Below, piece by piece: positions 54,353-64,000 of a stretch of DNA of 64,000 bases. The stretch is taken from contig NZ_PDWR01000021.1 of NCBI RefSeq assembly GCF_010211755.1, positions 1 through 64,000 of the forward strand. The letters run 5' to 3'. The translations under genes were made by a program, and so were the position numbers. The notes beneath the pieces were generated by a model. The model had not been told where the DNA came from and did no database searches. It saw nothing but the letters and a program-made list of their open reading frames with translations. Each line of letters starts with the position of its first letter. Position 1 is the stretch's first letter. The stretch is from Pseudoxanthomonas sangjuensis. Its GTDB lineage: Bacteria > Pseudomonadota > Gammaproteobacteria > Xanthomonadales > Xanthomonadaceae.

Positions 54353-56212
54353 CTATTCGTTGCCGGACGTGGGGGAAGCGCCGGACGGCTCCAACCCGTG
54401 AAGATTAGCGTAGATTCGCTCGGCCAGCGCGGCATTGATGCCTTCCACGCGGGCGATCTCGTCGGCGCCTGCGGCTTTCAGCCCCGCCAAACCGCCGAAA
54501 TGCTTGAGCAGGCTGGCGCGGCGGCGCGGGCCGATGCCGGCGATGTCCTCGAGCTTGCTAGTCATGCGCGCCTTCTGCCGCTTGCCGCGATGCCCGGTGA
54601 TCGCGAAACGGTGCGCTTCGTCACGCACCTGCTGGACCAGTTGCAATGCCGGCGAGGCGGCGCCGGGACGCAATTCGCGGCCATCCGGCAACACCAGCGC
54701 CTCGTGCCCGGGGCGGCGTTCCTCGCCCTTGGCCACGCCGACCAGCACCACGCCGTCCACGCCGAGGTCGGCGAGCGCCGATTGCGCCTGCGCCAGCTGC
54801 CCCGCGCCGCCGTCGATCAGCAGCACGTCGGGCAGCACGCCGCCCTCCTCCACCGCGCGGCGGAAGCGGCGCTCGATGGCCTGGCGCATCGCCGCGTAGT
54901 CGTCGCCGGGTTCGATGCCGGCGATGTTGAAGCGGCGGTACTGCGCGCGCACCGGGCCGGCGGCGTCGAACACCACGCAGCTGGCGACGGTCGCCTCGCC
55001 CATCGTGTGGCTGATGTCGAAGCATTCGATCCGCTTCGCCACGTCGGGCAGCCCGAGCAGGTCGCGCAGGGCCTCGCTGCGCGCCTGCTGCGCGTTGCGG
55101 CTGGTCAGTTCGGTGGCCAGGGTCATTTCGGCGTTGCGCCTGGCCAGGTCGAGGTAGCCGGCGCGCTCGCTGCGCACGTTCCACTTCAGCTGCACCTTGC
55201 GCCCGGCCGAGTCGCCGAGTGCGCTTTCGATCAGCGCGGCTTCGGGGATTTCGCGGTCGAGCACGATCTCGCGCGGCGGGGTCTGCTCGGCGTAATACTG
55301 CGAGACGAACGCGGCCAGCACTTCTTCCGCGTTTTCCTCGCCGTTGGTCCTGGGGAAGAACGCGCGCGTGCCGAGGTTGCGGCCGTCGCGGAACGCCAGC
55401 AGCACCACGCAGGCGGCGCTGCCCTGCATCGCGCAGGCCAGCACGTCGAGGTCGGCGGCATGGCCGTCGACGTACTGCCGCGCCTGCAGCGAGCGGATCG
55501 ACGCGATCAGGTCGCGCAGGCGCGCGGCCTGCTCGAATTCCAGCTTCGCGCTGGCCGCCTCCATCTGCGCGCCGAGCTCGCCGGTGAGTTCGTCGCTGCG
55601 GCCGTCGAGGAACAGCGACGCGCGGCGCACGGACTCGGCGTACTCGGCTTCGTCGACCAGGCCGACGCACGGCGCGGTGCAGCGGCCGATCTGGTACTGC
55701 AGGCACGGCCGCGAGCGGTTGCGGAACACGCTGTCCTCGCAGTTGCGGATCTTGAACAGCTTCTGCATCAGGTTCAGCGTTTCGCGCACCGCGGTCACGC
55801 CGGGATACGGGCCGAAATAGCGGCCGGGCACGGCACGCGGGCCGCGGTGCACGGCGATCCGCGGCCATTGTTCGCTGGTCAGCAGCACGTACGGATAGCT
55901 CTTGTCGTCGCGCAACAGCACGTTGTAGCGCGGCGCCAACGACTTGATCAGCTGGTTCTCCAGCAGCAGCGCCTCGGCCTCGGTGCGGGTGACCGTGACT
56001 TCCATCCGCGCGACCTGGGCCAGCATCGCCAGCGTGCGCGGCGCCTTCGGCGAGGTGTTGAAATAGCTGGCGACGCGCTTCTTCAGCGCGCCGGCCTTGC
56101 CGACGTACAGCAGCGTGCCATCGGCGGCGTACATGCGGTACACGCCGGGGGCGGTGCTCAGTTCGGCGGCGAAGGCCTTGCCGTCGAAGGCCGGGGCATC
56201 GGTACGGCTCAT
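54353..56212 (-). CDS. uvrC: excinuclease ABC subunit C
   Basis: The 619-aa nucleotide excision repair nuclease makes the dual incision with UvrB. The N-terminal GIY-YIG domain (GVYRMYAADGTLLYVGKAG, residues 23-41), the UVR domain near 205-240 for UvrB binding, the RNase H-like domain (FDISHTMGEATVASCVVFD near 395-413 and LLIDGGAGQ near 470) and the C-terminal helix-hairpin-helix pair (IAGIGPRRRASLLKHFG) are all visible. The length is normal for the family. It is upstream of pgsA and probably cotranscribed with it. Confidence 0.96.
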   Translation of the reverse strand: MSRTDAPAFDGKAFAAELSTAPGVYRMYAADGTLLYVGKAGALKKRVASYFNTSPKAPRTLAMLAQVARMEVTVTRTEAEALLLENQLIKSLAPRYNVLLRDDKSYPYVLLTSEQWPRIAVHRGPRAVPGRYFGPYPGVTAVRETLNLMQKLFKIRNCEDSVFRNRSRPCLQYQIGRCTAPCVGLVDEAEYAESVRRASLFLDGRSDELTGELGAQMEAASAKLEFEQAARLRDLIASIRSLQARQYVDGHAADLDVLACAMQGSAACVVLLAFRDGRNLGTRAFFPRTNGEENAEEVLAAFVSQYYAEQTPPREIVLDREIPEAALIESALGDSAGRKVQLKWNVRSERAGYLDLARRNAEMTLATELTSRNAQQARSEALRDLLGLPDVAKRIECFDISHTMGEATVASCVVFDAAGPVRAQYRRFNIAGIEPGDDYAAMRQAIERRFRRAVEEGGVLPDVLLIDGGAGQLAQAQSALADLGVDGVVLVGVAKGEERRPGHEALVLPDGRELRPGAASPALQLVQQVRDEAHRFAITGHRGKRQKARMTSKLEDIAGIGPRRRASLLKHFGGLAGLKAAGADEIARVEGINAALAERIYANLHGLEPSGASPTSGNE

Positions 56213-56262
56213 GGCGGAATTCTAGTCGGTGGCGGCTTGCTCACGACCGAACCCGCGATCCT

Positions 56263-56288
56263 TCCCCCTACTTGCGGGGAGGGGAATC
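56263..56288. repeat. C/G-run inverted repeat downstream of NHL gene
   Basis: CCTTCCCC, then ctacttgc, then GGGGAGGGGAA forms an imperfect hairpin 2 bp after the NHL protein stop. It resembles the dispersed C-run/G-run repeats common in this bacterial group (compare 63066-63100). It may end the transcript. Confidence 0.5.
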
Positions 56289-56289
56289 G

Positions 56290-57717
56290 TCACTCATCCA
56301 CCGCCACGCGCTCCAGTTCGCCCGTCGCCGGATCGAACTTCAGCACCGCATGCGCATTGGTTTCCGCGATCCACACCTTGCCGTCGGCCACCGCCAGTCC
56401 GGCGGGGCCGTTCAGCGGGCGCGGCAGCTCCACCGTCGCGACCTCGCCGCCGCCGAGGCGCAGCGTGCGCAGGCGGCCATTGCCGGTATCGGCGATCCAC
56501 AGCAGCGGCGAACCCGCCGCGTCCAGCGCGATCGCCTGCGGATACTGCAGTCTCGCCCGCTCGCGCGGACCGTCGGCATCGCCGGATTCCCACAGCCCCT
56601 GCCCCACCAGCGTCTGCACCAGCCCGGAGCGCACCTGCAGCGAACGCACCGCCGAACCCAGCGCATCGCAGACGTACAGCGTCTGCTGCACCACCGCCAG
56701 CGACGCCGGTTGCGCGAACGCCGCCATCGCGCCGGTGCCGTCGCGCAGGTCGAGCTGGCCCGAACCGCCCAGCGCTTCCAGCTTGTGCTTGCCCGGGTCG
56801 AAGCCCCAGATGCGGTTGTCGCCGGCCAGCGCCAGGAACAGCTGCTTGTCGGTGGCGGCCACCGCGGCCGGCTGGTTCAGGGCCACGTCGCGCGGTGCGC
56901 GCACCACGCCTTCGACCGGCTGGCCGGCGCGGCCGTTGCCGCACAAGGTGTCGACGTGGCCGCTGCGCAGGTTGATCCGGCGCAATGCGTGGTTGCCGGT
57001 GTCGGCCACGTACAGCGACTCGCGCGCCAGCGCCAGCCCGTGCGGGTGGCGGAACGCGGCAAGTTCGCCTTCGCCGTCGATGAAATCGGCCGCGCCCGTG
57101 CCGAACTGGCGCAGCACCCGGCCTGCGCGGGTGCATTCGAGGACGCGGTGGTTGCCGCTGTCGGCGACGAAGAGGCGGTCGCCGCCGACCGCCAGCCCGA
57201 CCGGGAAGCGCAACGGCAGGCGCGGCTCCGGCCGGGTTTCCGCCGGCGCGCGCAGGTCGTCCTCGTTCGGCGGCGGCAGCGCATCGCACAGCAGGGCCGC
57301 GGCCTTCTCCATTTCGGCGATGCCGTCCTGCCCCACCGCTTCGGCCTGCGGACGCCCTTCGGCGTCGATCAGCAGCACGGTCGGCCACGAGCGGATGCCG
57401 AACTGCTGCCACGCGACCCAGTCGCGGTCCAGCGCCGCCGGCATCGAGATGCCGTGGCGGCGCAGCAGCTTCAGCACGAATTCGGGTTCCCGCTCGCAAT
57501 CGAAACGCGGCACGTGGACCGCGATCGGCTGCAGGCGCCCGGCGTGGCGCACGCGCCAATGCTCGAGTTCGAGCAGGCGTTGCCGGCACCACAGCGAGGC
57601 GCCGTTGACGAAGGCCAGCGCCACGACCCGGCCGCGCTGCTCGCGCAACGAACCACCGGCGCAATTCAGCCACTCCAGGCTTTCGGGCAGTTCGGGGAGG
57701 GTCGCCGCGACATTCAT
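56290..57717 (-). CDS. NHL-repeat protein with thioredoxin-like N-terminus
   Basis: The 475-aa protein has a thioredoxin-fold-like N-terminal 145 residues (VVALAFVNGASLWCRQRLLE, FGIRSWPTVLLID) with a single cysteine where a CxxC would stand. NHL beta-propeller repeats follow (FPVGLAVGGDRLFVADSGNH, HPHGLALARESLYVADTGNH, LLWIADTGNGRLRTL, PAGLAVADGKVWIAETNAH). There is no signal peptide, so it appears cytosolic. The lack of the second active cysteine argues against disulfide exchange. The ATG at 57717 is used; upstream is the phosphatase gene. Function unknown. Confidence 0.85.
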   Translation of the reverse strand: MNVAATLPELPESLEWLNCAGGSLREQRGRVVALAFVNGASLWCRQRLLELEHWRVRHAGRLQPIAVHVPRFDCEREPEFVLKLLRRHGISMPAALDRDWVAWQQFGIRSWPTVLLIDAEGRPQAEAVGQDGIAEMEKAAALLCDALPPPNEDDLRAPAETRPEPRLPLRFPVGLAVGGDRLFVADSGNHRVLECTRAGRVLRQFGTGAADFIDGEGELAAFRHPHGLALARESLYVADTGNHALRRINLRSGHVDTLCGNGRAGQPVEGVVRAPRDVALNQPAAVAATDKQLFLALAGDNRIWGFDPGKHKLEALGGSGQLDLRDGTGAMAAFAQPASLAVVQQTLYVCDALGSAVRSLQVRSGLVQTLVGQGLWESGDADGPRERARLQYPQAIALDAAGSPLLWIADTGNGRLRTLRLGGGEVATVELPRPLNGPAGLAVADGKVWIAETNAHAVLKFDPATGELERVAVDE

Positions 57718-57724
57718 CCCCCGA

Positions 57725-58201
57725 TTATGCCGAACTCGCGCTCCTTGCACAGATGCGGTCGACCACGGCCTGCGCGGCGGCATCGACCAGCCGCCACACG
57801 CGCTCGAAATCGTCGTGGCCGCCGTAGTACGGGTCGGGCACTTCGCCGCCGGCCGCGACCCCGCTCCAGTCCAGCAGCAGCCGCGCCTTGCCTTCCAGCC
57901 CGGCCGGGGCGGTGGCGCGCAGGTCGCGCAGGTTCCGCGCGTCGGCACACAGCAGCCAGTCGAAATCGTGGAAGTCGGCGACCCGCAGCTGGCGCGCGCG
58001 CAGGGCCGAAATGTCCGCGCCGTGCCCGCGCGCGCAGGCGACCGCGCGGCGGTCCGGCGCTTCGCCGGCGTGCCAGCCGCCGGTACCGGCCGAATCGGTC
58101 CGCACCCAGTCCAGCCCGGCCGCGTCCAGGCGCAGGCGCAGCGCGCCCTCGGCCATCGGCGAACGGCAGATGTTGCCCAGGCAGACCAGCAGCAATTTCA
58201 T
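57725..58201 (-). CDS. low-molecular-weight protein-tyrosine phosphatase
   Basis: The 158-aa protein has the P-loop C-x5-R-S (CLGNICRSP, residues 7-15) and the general-acid motif DPYYGG near 126-131, as expected for the LMW-PTP family. It would dephosphorylate tyrosine-phosphorylated proteins or arsenate-like substrates. The ATG at 58201 starts the canonical KLLLVCLGN strand; the longer frame overlaps kdsB. Its stop lies 7 bp before the NHL protein start. Which protein it acts on is unknown. Confidence 0.93.
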   Translation of the reverse strand: MKLLLVCLGNICRSPMAEGALRLRLDAAGLDWVRTDSAGTGGWHAGEAPDRRAVACARGHGADISALRARQLRVADFHDFDWLLCADARNLRDLRATAPAGLEGKARLLLDWSGVAAGGEVPDPYYGGHDDFERVWRLVDAAAQAVVDRICARSASSA

Positions 58202-58214
58202 CCGTCGCCGGCCC

Positions 58215-59078
58215 TCAGCCGCCATGCCCGCGCAGCCAGGCTTCGGCGCGGGCCAGGTCATCCGGCGTGTCCACGCCGGGCGGGAATTCGGCCGGGGTCA
58301 GCGCCACCGCGATGCGGAAGCCGGCCTCCAGCGCGCGCAGTTGCTCCAGCGACTCGATCTGCTCCAGCTGCCCGGGCGGCATCGCCGCGAAGCGGCGCAG
58401 GAACCCGGCGCGATAGGCGTAGATGCCGATGTGACGGAAACTCGTTCCCGGCATCAACACGCGCCGGTCCTGCGCGAACGCGTCGCGATGCCACGGGATC
58501 GGCGCGCGACTGAAGTACAGCGCGTCGCGCCAGCCGTCGAAGCCATGGGCCAGGCGTCGTACCGCTTCCGGATCCCGTCCGGCCAGTTCGCGCAAGCCGC
58601 CCCGGTCGCCCGGCAGGCCCGCGTCGCCGCCACCCTTGCATACCAGCTTGACCGTGTTCGGGTCGAAGAACTGTTCCGGCTCGGTGATCGGAGTCGCCAG
58701 CGTGGCCATGTCGGCGCCGCTGTCGGCCAGGGTTTCGGCGACCTTGCGGATGCCTTCGGCCGGCGCGAACGGCTCGTCGCCCTGCAGGTTCACCACGATG
58801 GCATCGTCGCCCCAGCCGGCGATGCGCGCGCATTCGGCGAGGCGGTCGCTGCCGGACAGGTGGGTCGAGGCAGTCATCGCGACCTTCGCCGCCGTGCCCT
58901 GCAAGGCCCCGGCGATGCGCGCATCGTCGGTGGCGACCCACACCTCGCGCGCGCCGGCGGCGAGCGCGCGTTCGGCCACGCGCAGCACCAGCGGCTTGCC
59001 GCCGAGCGGCGCCAGCGGCTTGCCGGGCAGGCGCGTGGACGCGTAGCGGGCGGGTATGGCGACGATGAAATCGGTCAT
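58215..59078 (-). CDS. kdsB: 3-deoxy-manno-octulosonate cytidylyltransferase
   Basis: The 287-aa enzyme activates KDO to CMP-KDO for lipopolysaccharide inner-core synthesis. Motifs [14 protein letters not shown] (residues 9-22), [23 protein letters not shown] and [10 protein letters not shown] match the family. A glycine-rich insertion of about 35 residues near 150-185 ([22 protein letters not shown]) makes it longer than the roughly 250-aa E. coli enzyme. It lies between lpxK and the phosphatase. Confidence 0.95.
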   Translation of the reverse strand: MTDFIVAIPARYASTRLPGKPLAPLGGKPLVLRVAERALAAGAREVWVATDDARIAGALQGTAAKVAMTASTHLSGSDRLAECARIAGWGDDAIVVNLQGDEPFAPAEGIRKVAETLADSGADMATLATPITEPEQFFDPNTVKLVCKGGGDAGLPGDRGGLRELAGRDPEAVRRLAHGFDGWRDALYFSRAPIPWHRDAFAQDRRVLMPGTSFRHIGIYAYRAGFLRRFAAMPPGQLEQIESLEQLRALEAGFRIAVALTPAEFPPGVDTPDDLARAEAWLRGHGG

Positions 59079-59124
59079 GGGACGGGAGGCGCGGGGCGAG
59101 GGACGGGAAGCGTAACCGGTTTTG

Positions 59125-60161
59125 CTATTGCGCCTCCCGCCCGCCCCTGCCCGCCTCGCGGCGGCTTTTCGCCACCTTCTCCAGCAGGCCGGCCCAGAAC
59201 GCTTCCGGCAGCTGCGCAGCCACCGGCACGCTGTAATACCAGTCGTCGGCGAAGGCCGCGCATTTCACCGCGTCCTTCTCGGTCATCAGGATCGGCAGTT
59301 CGCTGCCGAAGGAAAAATCCCCGGCCGCATAGCGGTGGTGGTCGGGGAACGCGTGCGGCACCACGCCGATGCCGTAGCCGCGCAGCATGTCGAAGAACCG
59401 CTGCGGATTGCCGATGCCGGCGACCGCATGCACGCGGTGCCCGCCGAACGCGTCCAGCGGCAGGGTGCGGCCGCCGCGCAGCGGCTGCGCGCTGCCGGCG
59501 ACCAGCCGCAGCGGCCATTCGCCGAAGCCGGCGTCGCCGCTGCCGGCGATGTCGGCCATGCCCAGGTTGACCACGCGGAAGTCGCATTGCGCGCCGCGCT
59601 CCACCGGCTCGCGCAACGGGCCGGCCGGCAGCAACTGGCCGTTGCCGTAGCGGCGCAGGCCGTCGATGACCTCGATCTCGACGTCGCGACGCAGCCGGTA
59701 GTGCTGCAGGCCGTCGTCGCAGACCACCACGTCGCAACCGGCTTCGACCAGCGCGCGCGCGGCGGCGACGCGGTCGCGGTCCACGCGCACCGGCGCGCCG
59801 GTACGCATCGCGATCAGCACCGGCTCGTCGCCGCCCGCGGCGGCGGGGGTGCCCTTCTCGACCCATAGCGCACGGCTTTCGTCGTCGCGGCCGTAACCGC
59901 GGCTGGCCACGCCCGGGTTCCAGCCGGCTTCGCGCAGGCGTTGCACGATGGCGATGGTCAGCGGCGTCTTGCCGGTGCCGCCGACGCTGAGATTGCCGAC
60001 CACGACCACCGGCACGCCGGCGCGGTGGCGTTTCAGCACGCCCCTGTCGAACAGGTTCCGCCGCAGCGCGACCAGGCGCCGGTACAGGCCGGACAGCAAC
60101 CGCGCGTGCAGCGGAACCGGCGCGTCGTCGAACCAGTAGGCGGGGAGTCGCGTCTGTCTGC

Positions 60162-60165
<4 letters not shown>
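59125..60165 (-). CDS. lpxK: tetraacyldisaccharide 4'-kinase
   Basis: The 346-aa kinase phosphorylates the 4' position of the lipid A disaccharide at the inner membrane. The Walker A motif is in [18 protein letters not shown] (residues 51-68), and [10 protein letters not shown] with the catalytic Asp follows near residue 145. The start codon is GTG, overlapping the msbA stop as GTGA. The coupling fits the shared role in lipid A synthesis and export. Confidence 0.95.
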
Positions 60166-61918
<1,753 letters not shown>

Positions 61919-61922
<4 letters not shown>

Positions 61923-62341
61923 CGTTTCGGCTCCGGCGCGGTGGCGACGATCAGCTTGCGGAAGCCGAGCTGGCCCAGCGCGTCCTGCGCGGTCACCACC
62001 GCCTGGTACGGCACCCGCGCATCGGCGCGCAGCAGCACCGGCTGCCCGGTGTCGCCGCCGCTGGCGTCGCGGATCGCCTGCTTCAGCGCGTCGATGTCGG
62101 TGCGCAGCACTTCGTTGTCGCCGACGAAATAGCGCCCCTCGGCGTTGATCAACACGCTCAGGCGCTTGCCCTGGGTCTGCCCCGGCTGGCCATCGGCGCT
62201 CGGCAGCTGCAGCTGCAGCGTGGAACGCGCGTCGAAGGTCGTCGTGACCACGAAGAAGATGATCAGCACCAGCACCACGTCGATCAGCGGCACCAGGCTG
62301 ATCTCGGGTTCGTCGTGCGCTTGCCGGTCGCGGATGCGCAT
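61919..62341 (-). CDS. exbD: ExbD/TolR-family biopolymer transport protein
   Basis: The 140-aa protein has a short cytosolic N-terminus, one transmembrane helix ([19 protein letters not shown], residues 14-32) with the conserved proton-path aspartate (LIDVVL), and a periplasmic domain. With ExbB it uses the proton gradient to energise TonB-type envelope processes. It is 4 bp after exbB and overlaps msbA, so a role coupled to outer-membrane biogenesis is plausible. Confidence 0.9.
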
Positions 62342-62345
62342 CCGA

Positions 62346-62966
62346 TCAGCCTTGCGGGTGCGAGGTGCGCGTGTCGAGCACGTCGAGCAGGCGCCCGGCT
62401 TCCCGTTCCATGTCGACCACGTAGCCGGAGATGCGCCCGCGGAAATAACGGTGGAAGAACAGCGCCGGCACCGCGACGACCATGCCGGTGGCGGTGCAGA
62501 CCAGCGCCTTGCCGATGCCGCCGGCGAGCTGGTTCACGTCGCCGACGCCGTGGTCGAGGATGCCGAGGAACATCTGGATCATGCCGACCACGGTGCCGAA
62601 CAGGCCGAGCAGCGGCCCGGCGGCGGCGATCGTGCCCAGCGAGTTCAGGAACTTCTCCATCCGGTGCACCAGGTAGCGGCCGGTGTCCTCGATGCGCTCG
62701 CGGATCACGTCGCGCGGGCGGCCGCGCACGTCCAGCGCCGCGGCCAGCAGCGCGCCCAGCGGCGAATTGCGCCGCAGCGACTCGATGTGCGCCGGGTCCA
62801 GCTGGCCGCCGGCGGCCCAGCGCCGCACCTCGTCGCCCAGTCCCGGCGGCAGCACTTCCTTGCGGCGCAGGCTCCAGAAGCGTTCGACCACGATGGCCAG
62901 GGCCAGCACCGCCAGCAGCAGCAACGGGATCATGGGCCAGCCGCCCGCCTTGACCAGTTCCAGCAC
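62346..62966 (-). CDS. exbB: ExbB/TolQ-family proton channel
   Basis: The 206-aa protein has three helices: residues about 10-28 (GGWPMIPLLLLAVLALAIV), 112-135 (LGTIAAAGPLLGLFGTVVG) and 155-175 (ALVCTATGMVVAVPALFFH). The GPLLGLFGTVVGM segment is the family hallmark. The start is a GTG 5 nt after GGAGGAAAG; a longer frame to 63416 shadows comEC. It heads the exbB-exbD-msbA-lpxK-kdsB operon. Confidence 0.9.
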   Translation of the reverse strand: MLELVKAGGWPMIPLLLLAVLALAIVVERFWSLRRKEVLPPGLGDEVRRWAAGGQLDPAHIESLRRNSPLGALLAAALDVRGRPRDVIRERIEDTGRYLVHRMEKFLNSLGTIAAAGPLLGLFGTVVGMIQMFLGILDHGVGDVNQLAGGIGKALVCTATGMVVAVPALFFHRYFRGRISGYVVDMEREAGRLLDVLDTRTSHPQG

Positions 62967-63129
62967 GTTCGCTTTCCTCCGGCGCCAAGGCCGTTCCAAA
63001 TCAGGCGCATAGGATATGTCAGGCCGGCGGACCGCGGCCAATACGGACCGCACAAACCGACTTCCCCCCTCTCCCGCACGCGTGGGCGGGAAGGCGTCCC
63101 GCTCCGTTCGCACCGCCCTCGCCGGCCCC
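62967..63129. other. 163-bp gap with C-run/G-run repeats
   Basis: This gap lies between comEC and exbB. It holds CCCCCCTCTCCCGC (about 63064-63077) opposite GGGCGGGAAGG, and CCCCTTACGGGGC near 63125-63138, as inverted repeats. These probably end comEC transcription or belong to a dispersed repeat family. The exbB promoter must be in or near it; no clear boxes are seen. Confidence 0.45.
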
Positions 63130-64000
63130 TTACGGGGCATCCTGCCCCGTGCGGGAAGCGGAGTAGCGCCTTGCCGCATCCCACAGCCGCGGGAAGGCCA
63201 CCCGCCGCTCGCGCACCGCCAGGCCATCCGCGGACAGCCAGACGCCCAGCGCGCCGCTGTCGGCGGTATCCAGCAGCTCGGCGCCGGCGTGCCGCCAGCG
63301 CGCGACCACGCCCGGCGCCGGATGGCCGAAGCGGTTGCCGTGGCCGGCCGAGACCAGCGCCAGCCGCGCCCCGGTCGCGGCGACGAAGGCCGGGTCCGAC
63401 GACCCCTTGCTGCCATGGTGCGCGGCCAGCACCACGTCCGCGCGCAAATCCGCGGCGGCGCGGCGCAGCAGCATGCGCTCGACTACCTCGCCGATGTCGC
63501 CGGTCAGCAACGCGGCGCCGTGCACGGTTTCGATGCGCAGCACGCAGCTCGATTCGTTCGCCAGGTACGGGAAGCCCGCGGTCGGATGCAGGAAGCGGAA
63601 CTTCACCCCGTCCCATTCCCAGCCGCGTCCGGCCACGCAGCCGCTTTCCGCGGGCGTCGGCGAGCCGGCCGGCGCGAAAGTCGCACCGACCGGCACGACC
63701 CGCTTCACCGCATCGAATCCGCCGGCGTGGTCGTTGTCGCCGTGGCTGATCACCGCGCGGTCGAGTCTGGCCACGCCCAGTGCACGCAGCGTGGGCACGA
63801 CTGCGCGCTCGCCGGCATCGAAACCGTCGCGCACCGCCGGGCCGGCGTCGTACAGCAGCGCATGCGAATGCGTGCGCACCAGCACCGATAGCCCCTGCCC
63901 CACGTCGATCACGACCAGTTGCGCTTCGCCGGGCCGCGGCAGCTCGCGATCCGGCCACAGCAGCGGCAACCACAGCAACAGCGCCAGCGGCTTGCCCGGC
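63130..64000 (-). CDS. comEC: ComEC/Rec2 competence protein, C-terminal part
   Basis: The frame runs open to the window edge, so the 5' part is missing. The 290 visible residues include a hydrophobic stretch (LALLLWLPLLW) at the left of the domain. The metallo-beta-lactamase-like domain follows: VIDVGQGLSVLV, ISHGDNDHAGG with the HxDxDH metal motif, LLTGDIGEVVE and LAAHHGSKGSSDPAF. This is the periplasmic nuclease-like end of the DNA uptake channel that carries single strands across the inner membrane. It precedes exbB, an order often seen in Xanthomonadaceae. Confidence 0.92.
   Translation of the reverse strand, partial: PGKPLALLLWLPLLWPDRELPRPGEAQLVVIDVGQGLSVLVRTHSHALLYDAGPAVRDGFDAGERAVVPTLRALGVARLDRAVISHGDNDHAGGFDAVKRVVPVGATFAPAGSPTPAESGCVAGRGWEWDGVKFRFLHPTAGFPYLANESSCVLRIETVHGAALLTGDIGEVVERMLLRRAAADLRADVVLAAHHGSKGSSDPAFVAATGARLALVSAGHGNRFGHPAPGVVARWRHAGAELLDTADSGALGVWLSADGLAVRERRVAFPRLWDAARRYSASRTGQDAP

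Noticed and set aside
54398-58513. 1371-codon plus-strand open frame
   Set aside because: It lies opposite uvrC, the NHL protein and the phosphatase, all with clear motifs.

Overview
The window looks like chromosomal DNA of a high-GC gammaproteobacterium of the Xanthomonadaceae/Lysobacteraceae (Lysobacter, Luteimonas, Pseudoxanthomonas and relatives). This rests on the very high GC content, on the lipid A/DNA repair block comEC-exbB-exbD-msbA-lpxK-kdsB-LMW phosphatase-NHL protein-uvrC-pgsA-tRNA-Gly-tRNA-Cys at the right end, and on a consensus Clp/CRP-type site. The genus cannot be fixed by eye. Most genes lie on the minus strand.

Layout. 1-9147: 3049 codons of a giant type V autotransporter (minus strand, 3' end outside the window) with an extended signal peptide, long repeats and recurring cysteine pairs. 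Its 475-bp leader holds a perfect Clp/CRP site and two mutually exclusive GC-rich RNA structures, one of which would bury the ribosome binding site. 9623-23034: a nine-gene minus-strand operon, read cupin - SDR - DUF1302 - DUF1329 - YCF48-like - RND/MMPL - sulfatase - sulfatase maturase - acyl-CoA ligase. An AraC regulator and a MalT/AlkS-like LuxR regulator (plus strand) stand upstream. This looks like uptake, desulfation and CoA activation of an unidentified sulfated lipophilic compound. 27107-37247: an M4 metalloprotease, a second autotransporter (2030 aa), and three overlapping small genes (TIGR03032-like, EF-hand, acyltransferase-like).

37848-39757: tRNA-Val and tRNA-Leu flank an FMN-dependent glutamate-synthase-family protein. 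39919-40644: an unrecognised secreted protein. 40746-53013: a carbohydrate regulon. A LacI repressor and a plus-strand operon (isomerase/epimerase, nucleoside/sugar symporter, Gfo/Idh/MocA dehydrogenase, exported isomerase/epimerase) face a minus-strand operon (Tat-exported TIM barrel, GMC oxidoreductase, gluconate-dehydrogenase-subunit-3-like protein, DUF1080, GH36-like glycosidase). The same palindromic operator sits at both ends. The gene content matches the 3-keto-glycoside oxidation route.

53438-64000: housekeeping block with tRNA-Cys, tRNA-Gly, pgsA, uvrC, an NHL/thioredoxin-like protein, LMW phosphatase, kdsB, lpxK, msbA, exbD, exbB and the 3' part of comEC. No CRISPR array, insertion sequence, integrase or rRNA was seen. 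Many long open frames opposite the real genes are GC-driven shadows and are left out.
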